From: a virus
Length of the DNA stretch: 20,536 nt
Virus record (IMG/VR): IMGVR_UViG_3300031539_007672
Coordinates: 1 to 20,536 of that record
Direction: 5' to 3' (one strand)
Positions within the stretch are counted from its first letter, which is position 1, and each line of letters opens with the position of its first letter. Below, in pieces: positions 1 to 4,987 of the stretch. Under the pieces are notes generated by a model. That model was not told where the DNA came from, made no database searches, and worked only from the letters and a program-made list of their open reading frames with translations. Both the position numbers and the translations under genes were made by a program.

Positions 1-122
1 TTACATTCTGGATCGACGGTGGTGCAAACTATGTGTGGCAATTTGACGGCGCTCGCTTTACCGCGCTCCGGATGATAGTCGTCAATGCATTCGAATTTAT
101 CAGGGTGTTTTATGTTCGACAT
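1..122 (-). CDS. Partial hypothetical protein, C-terminus beyond left edge
   Basis: The ATG at 122-120 follows the TAA of the upstream minus-strand ORF directly, and AGGAG lies 7 nt before it. The frame stays open for 40 codons to the window edge. The visible peptide is hydrophilic, begins MSNIKHPDKF and has three Cys; I recognise no domain. The two adjacent starts with good SD sites argue for a minus-strand operon. Against it, the same bases read on the plus strand (3-128) give a plausible structural-protein C-terminus, and both cannot easily be genes. The sequence left of the window would decide. Confidence 0.45.
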   Translation of the reverse strand, partial: MSNIKHPDKFECIDDYHPERGKASAVKLPHIVCTTVDPEC

Positions 123-128
123 TTATAG
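3..128 (+). CDS. Alternative partial CDS: C-terminus of a possible virion protein
   Basis: Plus frame 3 is open from the left edge to TAG at 126-128 (41 codons). The peptide is rich in aromatic and beta-branched residues and contains IDGGANY, which resembles INGGANY in the small virion-like protein at 14801-15121. Its end (LRMIVVN...) weakly resembles LRIKLIN near the end of the protein at 16239-16571. This would suit the tail end of a late structural gene in a circularly permuted genome. It is antisense to the minus ORF at 1-122, in the same codon phase, so at most one is likely real. No start is visible. Confidence 0.35.
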   Translation, partial: TFWIDGGANYVWQFDGARFTALRMIVVNAFEFIRVFYVRHL

Positions 129-260
129 GCTCCTGCACAATATGATGGTGAGTAGACACAAGCCCAAACACAGGCCCAGAAAGAGCATACCCGTTGCTTC
201 TGATAGCAGGAGCTTTATAGTCGCTAGTAGGTCTGCTATCGCGGTATCTGTTTCGCTCAC
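123..260 (-). CDS. Small single-pass membrane protein (45 aa)
   Basis: GTG start at 260-258, with AAGGAG at 275-270 (9-nt spacer) and TAA at 125-123. The first 23 residues are polar to amphipathic (begins VSETDTAIAD). Residues about 24-42 form one hydrophobic Leu/Gly/Cys segment, followed by a short basic end. The size and topology would fit a small phage membrane protein such as a holin-like or superinfection factor, but nothing identifies it. The frame is open upstream to a TAG near 338 without an ATG, so the GTG is chosen on its SD. The stop abuts the ATG of the next minus ORF. Confidence 0.55.
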   Translation of the reverse strand: MSETDTAIADLLATIKLLLSEATGMLFLGLCLGLCLLTIILCRSL

Positions 261-453
261 TGTGCTGCACTCCTTGCGTGGGTTTCTGCCAGACGAATCG
301 AAACGTGGCGCGACTAGGTTAAACCCAAGTATAATCTAGGCGAGGGGTTTAGCTGTCTGTTTGAAACGATTTTTAAACTACCAGTTTTGTTCAGAGGAAA
401 CTATATTGAAAGCAGAGCTTAGGGACTGGTTTGCTTTGGGTAATTTTAGATGA

Positions 454-496
454 GGGGTTTTTATGGGTGTTTGGGGGGTTTTGTTTGGGGTTTGGG
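454..496 (+). other. G-run tract with quadruplex potential in a 5' leader
   Basis: Five G runs (454-457, 465-467, 473-478, 487-490, 494-496) are separated by T-rich loops of 3-8 nt and end 15 nt before the ATG at 512. This matches the general pattern of a G-quadruplex on the coding strand or its mRNA. The rest of the 250 bp between 261 and 511 shows no gene I trust. A TATAAT at 330-335 has no convincing -35 partner. Confidence 0.45.
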
Positions 497-511
497 TGTG
501 GATGGATTGTG

Positions 512-982
512 ATGGGTGAATACAGCAATGATTCCAGTAAGTTACACGAAGAGAAGACACTTTCGATCGATCAGGCGATACTAAGGCTACTCGCCAACGA
601 CCCTACAATGTCACAGTCTGCTATCGCGCGCGCGCTAAAAGTGAGCCCGCAGTACGTTTCCAAGCGAGTAGCGATGCCTAAATTAAAGGCAGCTATTATT
701 GACATACACGGCACAGTGGCGGAGGTACTGGCGCAGGCAAAGCAAATGGCAGCCAGAAGACTGAAGCGGCTGATCCAATCCGACGACGAATCTATAGCCC
801 TGAAGGCGACAGCTTACGCGCTGCGGGCCGAACTAGAAGGGGCCGCCTTACCACCAGGGTCGATACGCTTCGTCACTGTGGTAAACGAAGTTGGTGTACT
901 GGAGACTAAACAGGATACCATAGATGCCGAGTTAATTGGCGTTCGGCAAAGCCTTCCAGAAACCGCCGAAAAAGAGCCGTGA
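512..982 (+). CDS. HTH protein, putative terminase small subunit
   Basis: 156 residues from ATG 512. Residues about 18-54 form a homeodomain-like helix-turn-helix (SQSAIARALKVSPQYVSKRV). Helices at about 58-110 follow, with RRLKRL and ESIALKATAYALRAELEG, then a beta-prone tail (RFVTVVNEVGVLE). An HTH, an alpha-helical middle and a late beta segment are typical of phage small terminase subunits, which recognise packaging sites and feed DNA to the large subunit. The large terminase lies 6.5 kb away, so a transcriptional regulator remains possible. A longer form from TTG 431 would add a hydrophobic Trp/Gly-rich leader encoded by the G-run tract. I prefer ATG 512, although its SD is weak (GGATGG). 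Confidence 0.65.
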   Translation: MGEYSNDSSKLHEEKTLSIDQAILRLLANDPTMSQSAIARALKVSPQYVSKRVAMPKLKAAIIDIHGTVAEVLAQAKQMAARRLKRLIQSDDESIALKATAYALRAELEGAALPPGSIRFVTVVNEVGVLETKQDTIDAELIGVRQSLPETAEKEP

Positions 983-988
983 TTCTGG

Positions 989-1005
989 TGGGGATAACGT
1001 CCCCA
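989..1005. other. Short GC hairpin just after the HTH gene
   Basis: TGGGGA (989-994) and TCCCCA (1000-1005) are perfect inverted arms around a 5-nt loop, 7 nt after the stop of the HTH gene. No T-tract follows, so it is not a classic intrinsic terminator. It could protect the mRNA 3' end or be a binding site. Confidence 0.4.
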
Positions 1006-1008
1006 ATT

Positions 1009-1042
1009 AACCGTTCGATGACTTACAGGTTATAGAACGGTT
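1009..1042. repeat. 8-bp inverted repeat, candidate protein-binding site
   Basis: AACCGTTC at 1009-1016 is matched by GAACGGTT at 1035-1042, with 18 bp between. Arm starts are 26 bp apart, so it is not an obvious helical-face dyad. It lies downstream of the putative small terminase gene, where packaging or regulatory sites are plausible, but no role is shown. Confidence 0.4.
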
Positions 1043-1044
1043 GG

Positions 1045-1086
1045 CGCGGGCCTGAACGCTCAGAGACTTTAATTCGCGGGCCTGAA
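1045..1086. repeat. 12-bp direct repeat, 30-bp period
   Basis: CGCGGGCCTGAA occurs at 1045-1056 and again at 1075-1086, spaced 30 bp start to start (about three helical turns). Together with the inverted repeats just upstream it makes 989-1086 a dense cluster of symmetric elements with no gene. Confidence 0.45.
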
Positions 1087-1365
1087 AAATTTGTATCGCT
1101 TACCTCTCCCACCCATATTTTTTTTAAAAAAATCACTCATAAAAAATCCCCGCAGCTCATCTCCCCAAAAAACCCACCATTATAATTTCGTCCCCATCGC
1201 ATCACCAATTCGTCATGTCAAGAATCCGATCCTGCCAACTGCTTTTGACAGAAATATTTTCCATTATAATTTAGTCCTCCATCGAGCGAGGAGCTTCACC
1301 TCCCCTTATCGGGAGCTTCACCTCCCCTTATCGGGAGCTTCACCTCCCACAGATTGCACCACCAT
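1069..1365 (-). other. Chain of minus-strand mini-ORFs in the gene-poor stretch
   Basis: Reading right to left there are ATG-started ORFs at 1365-1318 (15 aa), 1264-1202 (20 aa), 1202-1137 (21 aa) and 1140-1069 (23 aa). The last three are linked by TGATG and ATGA stop/start overlaps like those of coupled genes. The 20-aa ORF has GGAGG at 1280-1276, 11 nt before its ATG. None has a recognisable domain. They could be a decayed operon, coupled micro-peptides or chance. The stretch 983-1473 otherwise holds only repeats and the fragment at its right end. Confidence 0.25.
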
Positions 1366-1390
1366 ATTTCCTATTAAATTTCGTCCCGAT
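1177..1390. repeat. Three dispersed copies of a CCATTATAATTTCGTCC-like repeat
   Basis: Copies lie at 1177-1199, 1261-1283 and, more diverged, 1370-1390. On the plus strand each contains a TATAAT-like or TATTAA-like core. On the minus strand the first two read as GGGGAC or GGAGGAC, an AT-rich spacer and ATGG, resembling an SD plus start codon. A TTGACA at 1245-1250 is only 14 bp before the TATAAT at 1265, too close for a standard promoter. Confidence 0.5.
1289..1349. repeat. 22-bp tandem repeat, 2.8 copies, with anti-SD-like core
   Basis: Units at 1289-1310, 1311-1332 and 1333-1349 (partial) share GGAGCTTCACCTCCCC followed by TTATC. Each unit is a small hairpin with GGGAG and CTCCC arms. On the plus strand every unit holds TCACCTCC, identical to the anti-SD core near the 3' end of bacterial 16S rRNA. 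On the minus strand each holds the perfect SD GGAGGTGA. The units are near identical, indicating recent expansion. There are no spacers, so this is not a CRISPR array. Confidence 0.8.
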
Positions 1391-1471
1391 ATAAAGAGAA
1401 TAGAAGAATACAAACAAGAATTCGAAAGCCTTGGTACTATGGGTAAGAAGCATTTTGCGAAGGAGTGGTGA
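1373..1471 (+). pseudogene. Possible 5'-truncated gene fragment or non-ATG small ORF
   Basis: This frame ends at TGA 1469-1471. Its last 30 or so codons read like a real charged helical peptide (DIKRIEEYKQEF, then MGKKHFAKEW). Upstream the same frame runs into low-complexity repeat sequence and has no ATG with an SD near the plausible portion, so the left boundary given is approximate. It ends 2 nt before the ATG of the next gene, as an operon neighbour would. It may be a gene whose 5' part was replaced by repeat expansion. The reading rests on residue composition alone. Confidence 0.3.
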
Positions 1472-1473
1472 TT

Positions 1474-1737
1474 ATGAGTAAGACACTTGAAGAACTGAAA
1501 CAGGAAATGGATAGTGCCCTGGCCGCATATGCTACCGCCGATGATGCGGAAGATAGTACTTGGAGCGCTTGGGACGATGCTGATGATGTCTATAATGCAA
1601 TGGACATTCAACTTATTGCTGGTTGGGCTGCTTGGGACGATGCTGCTCGGGATGCTACTTATGCTCGGGATGCTTATATCGTTGCTCAGGATGCTTACAA
1701 CAAGAAACTAAAGGAGGAGGCTGATGAAGACACTTGA
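1474..1737 (+). CDS. Ala/Asp/aromatic repeat protein (87 aa), hypothetical
   Basis: ATG 1474 is chosen over the GTG at 1465 because AAGGAG at 1460-1465 sits 8 nt upstream. After a charged start (SKTLEELKQEMD) the protein is built of degenerate short repeats of the type AxxDA with W or Y (SAWDDADDVYNA, AAWDDAARDATYARDAY), ending in a Lys/Glu tail. Similar DAxx(A/Y) repeat proteins occur in phages, and their function is not known to me. The pattern predicts one long amphipathic helix or a helical repeat. The last 14 nt overlap the next gene, so the two are probably co-translated. Confidence 0.8.
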   Translation: MSKTLEELKQEMDSALAAYATADDAEDSTWSAWDDADDVYNAMDIQLIAGWAAWDDAARDATYARDAYIVAQDAYNKKLKEEADEDT

Positions 1738-2263
1738 GGTGCGCCTTAATGGACCCTTTATGAAGGTGGAGCAAATGCCACTGGACTCCTTGATTCCCTA
1801 CGTGGGGAATGCGAGGAAACATGATGATAAGAACATTCAAGAGATCGCATCAAGTATCCTCGAATATGGATTCAATGATCCTATAGCCATCAATGAGGTG
1901 GACTCGGTTATAATAGAAGGTCATGGGCGACTACTAGCTGCAAAGAGGATTGGCTTGGTGACAGTCCCAGTGATCAAGCTTGGCCATCTTACCAAAGCAC
2001 AGATCAAAGGTTATACACTGGCCCACAATCGCATAGCTGAAAAATCAGAGTGGGATAAAGACATTATCGCAAACGAGCTGGATAAGCTTAACGAGATGGA
2101 TTTCAATATTGATCTGACTGGATTTGATTCTGATTATTTTGAGGATGGACTTACAGATGACAAAGAGACTAAAGATACTAGCAAAGAACTAGACCTAGAT
2201 AGCTTCGATAACTTTGACAAAACTTGTCCTAAATGCGGTTTTGAATGGGACGATAAGAAATGA
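1724..2263 (+). CDS. ParB/Srx-like N-terminal domain protein with terminal Cys pair
   Basis: 179 residues; ATG 1724 is preceded by a strong AAGGAGGAGG SD. Residues about 15-105 match the ParB/sulfiredoxin-like fold used by phage ParB-type proteins: LIPYVGNARKH, GFNDPIAIN, IIEGHGRLLAAKRIG (the GHGR box at 66-69) and AHNRIAE. Helices and an acidic linker follow, then CPKCGFEW at 168-175, which looks like half a zinc ribbon. Some members bind DNA and others bind nucleotide or cut DNA. Phages often encode this type beside DNA methyltransferases, as here, where its stop overlaps the methyltransferase ATG. DNA modification or handling is a better guess than partitioning, since there is no ParA. Confidence 0.85.
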   Translation: MKTLEVRLNGPFMKVEQMPLDSLIPYVGNARKHDDKNIQEIASSILEYGFNDPIAINEVDSVIIEGHGRLLAAKRIGLVTVPVIKLGHLTKAQIKGYTLAHNRIAEKSEWDKDIIANELDKLNEMDFNIDLTGFDSDYFEDGLTDDKETKDTSKELDLDSFDNFDKTCPKCGFEWDDKK

Positions 2264-3297
2264 TCGATTACAAGCTCCATACAGGGCCATGGAATCTAAC
2301 AGACCTAAAGGATATCCCTAAGAATGGTCTTAAAGTCTTTAGCTGCTTCCATTGCGGCGGAGGCTCAACCATGGGCTATAAGCTTGCAGGGTATGATGTT
2401 ATCGGCGGCGTTGAGATTGACCCAGAAATGATGAAAATCTATAGGGTCAATCATAATCCTAAGCATTCCTTTCTAATGGGAGTGCAGAAGTTCCATACAA
2501 TTCCCGATGACCAATTGCCGAAAGAACTCTTTGGACTAGATATTCTTGATGGCTCGCCTCCATGCTCTAGCTTTTCTATGGCAGGTTCCAGGGAAAAGAA
2601 ATGGGGAGTAAAAAAGAAGTTTAGAGAAGGCCAAGCAGAGCAGGTACTAGATGATCTATTTTTTGATTTCATCAAGGTAGCTGACAAGCTTAGGCCAAAG
2701 GTAGTGATAGCTGAAAATGTTAAGGGGCTTATTCAAGGCAATGCTAGGGGCTACGTTAAACAGATATACCAGCAATTTAAACAGGCTGGTTATGACTGCC
2801 AGCTATTCCTATTGAATGCTGCATTTATGGGCGTGCCCCAGAGGAGAGAACGGACTTTCTTTGTGGCTCGTCGCCGTGATCTTGGATTGCCTAAGATCGC
2901 GCTTTCTTTTGATGAGAAACCTATTGCTGTTAACGATGCTATCGAAGACTGCAAAGCATCCTTTTCGCCTCATCTTAGAGAAAGCCTTTCTGAATATTGG
3001 GCACAGATACCACCCGGGAAATCAGTATCGTCAGTTAATAGCTCAGGTAGCAGTTTTACTAGGGTTAAGCTGCATCCTAATAAAGCTGCTAATACACAAA
3101 ATGCAGACCTGCCAGCCATGCACTGGCAGCATAAGCGACATATGAATATTAATGAATCGGTTAGAATACAATCGTTCCCAGATGATTATCTATGTGAAGA
3201 TAAAAGGCTTCACTATGTATGCGGCATGTCAGTCCCCCCATTCATGACCGAAAGAATATCAAACCAAATCTATAAACAATGGTTAGGAAGCCCATAA
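2260..3297 (+). CDS. DNA (cytosine-5) methyltransferase
   Basis: 345 residues, starting in an ATGA overlap with the ParB-like gene. The class I C5-methyltransferase motifs are present in order: motif I FSCFHCGGGSTMG (27-39), motif IV GSPPCS with catalytic Cys102, motif VI ENV (152-154), motif VIII QRRER (194-198), motif IX around RIQSFPDDY (302-310) and motif X GMSVPPFMTERI. It transfers a methyl group from S-adenosylmethionine to C5 of cytosine. The target recognition region, between VIII and IX, is short. No restriction endonuclease is visible nearby, so it is probably an orphan enzyme protecting phage DNA or affecting expression. The target sequence cannot be read from the protein. Confidence 0.95.
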   Translation: MIDYKLHTGPWNLTDLKDIPKNGLKVFSCFHCGGGSTMGYKLAGYDVIGGVEIDPEMMKIYRVNHNPKHSFLMGVQKFHTIPDDQLPKELFGLDILDGSPPCSSFSMAGSREKKWGVKKKFREGQAEQVLDDLFFDFIKVADKLRPKVVIAENVKGLIQGNARGYVKQIYQQFKQAGYDCQLFLLNAAFMGVPQRRERTFFVARRRDLGLPKIALSFDEKPIAVNDAIEDCKASFSPHLRESLSEYWAQIPPGKSVSSVNSSGSSFTRVKLHPNKAANTQNADLPAMHWQHKRHMNINESVRIQSFPDDYLCEDKRLHYVCGMSVPPFMTERISNQIYKQWLGSP

Positions 3298-3501
3298 ATG
3301 CTAAAGAAGATAATCGCCGCTATACAAGAATGGAACAAGCTAAGGCTAAAGGGCCTTGCCAAGGGGATCACGATTGACCCGCCTTATAAATTCCTCCACC
3401 GAAAAGCTTGGAATCCACCACCAGGGGATGTCGGTACATCGCCACGGTTTAGGCCAGCCGAATTCTTGATCGCTTTCCAATGCCACTCAGAAGTGAAATG
3501 A
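3298..3501 (+). CDS. Small hypothetical protein downstream of the methyltransferase
   Basis: The ATG follows the methyltransferase TAA directly, with AGGAAG about 8 nt upstream. The 67-residue product has a basic amphipathic N-terminus (MLKKIIAAIQEWNKLRLKG) and a Pro-rich middle (NPPPGDVGTSP). No domain is recognised. Its stop lies 6 nt before the first 120-bp GC-rich repeat, so it appears to be the last gene of the 1474-3501 operon. Insertion of the repeat could have changed the original 3' end. Confidence 0.6.
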   Translation: MLKKIIAAIQEWNKLRLKGLAKGITIDPPYKFLHRKAWNPPPGDVGTSPRFRPAEFLIAFQCHSEVK

Positions 3502-3506
3502 TAAAA

Positions 3507-3626
3507 TCCAATCCTTGGGCAGGCTTTCCCTGGCGGCGCGCAGGCGGCCAGGCGGCCCCTGCTAGTGGCGGGGGCCCTAGTGGTGCCCGTCTTTAACCTG
3601 CGGCCCTGGAGGCCCAAGCTGCGGCC
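3507..3626. repeat. 120-bp GC-rich long direct repeat, copy 1
   Basis: This copy matches 6632-6751 at all but two positions by eye. It is far richer in G and C than its flanks and dense in internal symmetry: tandem AGGCGGCC, GCAGG/CCTGC arms, and CTGCGGCCCTGGAGG at 3598-3612 and again at 3619-3633. It begins 6 nt after the stop of the operon gene and ends 22 nt before the end of the next minus-strand gene. With copy 2 it brackets the accessory cassette. It looks like a foreign or host-derived dispersed repeat, or a recombination site; its structure could also stop transcription. Confidence 0.9.
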
Positions 3627-3647
3627 CTGGAGGTGGCACTAGCGCGC

Positions 3648-3857
3648 CTATAGCAAGCACTTGGGATCTAGGTCTAGCTGGCTAAATATGTCGGCTTGCT
3701 GCTCCACTATCAGCCGCAGCATGTCGATGGTCTCCTGGTGATAGCTGAGCCGCTCTTTTAAAACGGCGTCGCTTGCCCAAAGCGATATCAGAAAAAAAAC
3801 CATGGTGATGAAAACCAGAATGAAAATATAAAAATATTTTTTAAAAAAATGTTCCAT
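3648..3857 (-). CDS. Small membrane-anchored coiled-coil protein (69 aa)
   Basis: ATG at 3857-3855 with GAGG 5 nt upstream. A short basic start (MEHFFKKY) is followed by one strong transmembrane segment at about 9-28 (FYIFILVFITMVFFLISLWA). A helical, coiled-coil-prone tail (VLKERLSYHQETIDMLRLIV) comes next. The topology resembles small phage inner-membrane proteins such as i-spanins or holin accessories, but no defining feature is present. It follows the zinc protein by 27 nt on the same strand and is probably co-transcribed with it. Confidence 0.7.
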   Translation of the reverse strand: MEHFFKKYFYIFILVFITMVFFLISLWASDAVLKERLSYHQETIDMLRLIVEQQADIFSQLDLDPKCLL

Positions 3858-3884
3858 TTATGCCTCGCCGTTGTCTTCAGAAAT

Positions 3885-4118
3885 TCAGTCAAACCATTCT
3901 TGATATTCAGGCGCATCGCCATCCGGCCAACCTCCTCTGCCATGGCATCGCGGACAGATCCTCGGTGCCGACCCACAAGGCGACGCATACCTTTGCGATT
4001 GGTCTTCGGGGGAGGAATAAGAGCCGCTTTGCCCTTCACCAGAACCGTTACACCATTCACATATTATTTCGCTGTTTATATTTTGCCTTGAGATGCCAGT
4101 CGGCTTACAATGAATCAT
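3885..4118 (-). CDS. DnaJ-type CxxCxGxG zinc-binding protein
   Basis: 77 residues from ATG 4118-4116. Two CxxCxGxG motifs are visible, CEWCNGSG at 20-27 and CPRCHGRG at 55-62, which together can bind zinc as in the cysteine-rich domain of DnaJ. There is no J domain in this protein. DnaJ itself has four such motifs; this has two, joined by a Ser-rich linker. The likely role is peptide or protein binding. GGAG lies 12 nt before this ATG. An in-frame TTG at 4142 would add 8 residues but has no SD. It heads a minus-strand pair with the membrane protein downstream and diverges from the KH gene. Confidence 0.75.
   Translation of the reverse strand: MIHCKPTGISRQNINSEIICEWCNGSGEGQSGSYSSPEDQSQRYASPCGSAPRICPRCHGRGGWPDGDAPEYQEWFD
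4083..4111 (+). promoter_or_regulatory. Sigma70-like promoter for the KH operon
   Basis: TTGCCT (4083-4088) and TACAAT (4106-4111) are separated by exactly 17 bp, giving a start near 4118, about 39 nt before the KH ATG. It lies inside the start of the divergent zinc-protein gene. Matches are 4/6 and 5/6; the assignment is by eye. Confidence 0.5.
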
Positions 4119-4156
4119 GGGCTTTTGCTTCTCCAGCTTCAAAAGGGATTCGGCTT

Positions 4157-4399
4157 ATGATTGTTGAATACATAAAGTTAACAGTAAAGCTGTTAACAGG
4201 GATAGATGATTTTTCTGTTACGGCGTCCGATTCATCTGATGGTGGTGTCTTGTATTTGATAAGCGTTCCACAGGAGGACGCTGGACGCGTGATCGGAAAG
4301 TACGGCGACACCATCAAGGCGTTGCGCTCTTTAGTTTTCGCGATGACGGTTTTGCATTTCAAACGGAGGTCTGCAATCGTAGTTTCTTCTCCCTCCTGA
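4157..4399 (+). CDS. KhpA-like single KH-domain RNA-binding protein
   Basis: 80 residues from ATG 4157, with AAGGGA about 8 nt upstream. Longer in-frame starts to the left lie antisense to the zinc protein and are rejected. The whole protein is one type II KH fold: an N-terminal helix (VEYIKLTVKLLTG), a strand (GGVLYLISVP), then EDAGRVIGKYGDTIKALRSL with the nucleic-acid-binding GxxG loop (GKYG, 47-50) and a final strand (SAIVV). Size and pattern match bacterial KhpA, a global RNA chaperone that binds small RNAs and mRNAs. A phage copy might bind phage or host transcripts. It leads a plus-strand trio with two small membrane proteins. Confidence 0.85.
   Translation: MIVEYIKLTVKLLTGIDDFSVTASDSSDGGVLYLISVPQEDAGRVIGKYGDTIKALRSLVFAMTVLHFKRRSAIVVSSPS
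4160..4197 (-). promoter_or_regulatory. Minus-strand promoter candidate overlapping a perfect palindrome
   Basis: On the minus strand TTTACT (4188-4183), a 17-bp spacer and AACAAT (4165-4160) would fire toward the zinc-protein gene. A perfect dyad, GTTAACAG (4177-4184) and CTGTTAAC (4190-4197) around TAAAG, covers the -35. The dyad lies in codons 7-14 of the KH gene. Both promoter boxes are weak (4/6); the palindrome is the stronger signal and looks like an operator. Confidence 0.45.
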
Positions 4400-4411
4400 A
4401 AAGAGGTTTAA

Positions 4412-4534
4412 ATGCCAGATAAAAAAACTCCTGATATTCTTCCAGTGATTACAATTCTATTTTGGATTTATATAATCATCGCTGCAGCTATCGCGATAGT
4501 GGTGGAGGCTTTTAATTCTGGAGAGATGTTTTGA
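4412..4534 (+). CDS. 40-aa single-pass membrane peptide
   Basis: ATG 4412 follows AAGAGG by 5 nt. After a short charged start (MPDKKTPDI), residues about 10-32 are almost wholly hydrophobic (Ile/Ala-rich) and the protein ends EAFNSGEMF. It sits between the KH gene and the coiled-coil membrane gene and overlaps the latter by 4 nt, so it is probably translated from the same mRNA. A holin-like or small regulatory membrane role is possible; nothing in the sequence fixes it. Confidence 0.7.
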   Translation: MPDKKTPDILPVITILFWIYIIIAAAIAIVVEAFNSGEMF

Positions 4535-4806
4535 TAGAAGAACTAAATTTGATTTTTATCAAGCTCGAAAAGATCCAGGGGCAGGTTGATAGAAACGAGA
4601 AGTCTATAGACAGAAGCCGAGACGTATTAACAAAAATTGCTTTGATAGAGGACAGCGTTTTAGATCTTGAAAAAAGTTTCGAAGCTGGAGAGATTCGCGC
4701 CAGCAAAGAGAAGCAGAAAAGCACCGCGATGCTAATCTGCATTTTATCGTGTATAGCAGCGATCGTTGCAGCGGTGCTCCAGGGAGTTTTGACGGGGACA
4801 TTCTAG
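4531..4806 (+). CDS. Coiled-coil protein with C-terminal membrane anchor (91 aa)
   Basis: TTG start overlapping the previous stop, with GGAG 7 nt upstream. Residues 1-68 form a long charged helix with heptad spacing (FIKLEKIQGQVDRNEKSIDR, then LIEDSVLDLEKSFEAGEIRA). Residues about 69-88 are one hydrophobic segment (STAMLICILSCIAAIVAAVL) close to the C-terminus. This layout resembles XhlA-type holin partners and other phage tail-anchored helical proteins, a comparison of topology rather than sequence. It closes the plus-strand trio and converges on the RHH gene 16 nt away. Confidence 0.8.
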   Translation: MIEELNLIFIKLEKIQGQVDRNEKSIDRSRDVLTKIALIEDSVLDLEKSFEAGEIRASKEKQKSTAMLICILSCIAAIVAAVLQGVLTGTF

Positions 4807-4821
4807 CGGCCAGTCCAGCGG

Positions 4822-4965
4822 TCATTCTTCATTATCCATCGCCGCCTGAATCAGGCTACGAATTACCTCAGACCTTTTTCTGCTGCCTTTCGAATCGGCC
4901 CACTCCGCTTGCGCCTCTGTTAGCTTCACGCAGATAACTATTATTGCCTCTGGTAGTTTTTTCAT
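4822..4965 (-). CDS. Ribbon-helix-helix DNA-binding protein (47 aa)
   Basis: ATG at 4965-4963 with a strong GAGGAG SD and TGA at 4824-4822. The layout is that of a CopG/Arc-type ribbon-helix-helix repressor: a short N-terminal beta strand (EAIIVICVKLT), helix A (EAQAEWADSKGS), then RKRSEVIRSLIQAAM as helix B with the typical RSEVIR motif. Such proteins bind operators as dimers of dimers. It is the last gene of the minus-strand small-gene string, and the palindromes upstream of that string and of the KH gene are candidate targets. The family call is by eye. Confidence 0.75.
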   Translation of the reverse strand: MKKLPEAIIVICVKLTEAQAEWADSKGSRKRSEVIRSLIQAAMDNEE

Positions 4966-4987
4966 TATCTTCTCCTCGCTGGTTTAG

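Noticed and set aside
85-339. Plus-strand 84-aa ORF
   Set aside because: Antisense to the better supported minus membrane ORF, no SD, and an Arg/Ser-rich peptide typical of a shadow frame.
1245-1270. Promoter from TTGACA and TATAAT
   Set aside because: The spacer is only 14 bp, too short for a normal sigma70 promoter.
1289-1349. CRISPR array
   Set aside because: Units are contiguous with no unique spacers and no cas genes are present.
1091-1372. Upstream part of the plus frame ending at 1471 as a real gene
   Set aside because: It is built from the repeats and low-complexity tracts; only the last 30 or so codons look coding.
3384-3617. Minus ORF sharing a peptide (TRAPATSRGRLAACAPPG) with a minus ORF at 6575-6781
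   Set aside because: The shared peptide is just the translation of the 120-bp GC-rich repeat; neither ORF has an SD and their flanks are unrelated.
3788-4060. 90-aa minus ORF between the membrane and zinc protein genes
   Set aside because: Overlaps both better supported genes in another frame; composition is shadow-like.
3860-4156. N-terminal extension of the KH protein
   Set aside because: Antisense to the CxxCxGxG gene; the KH fold is complete from ATG 4157, which has its own SD.
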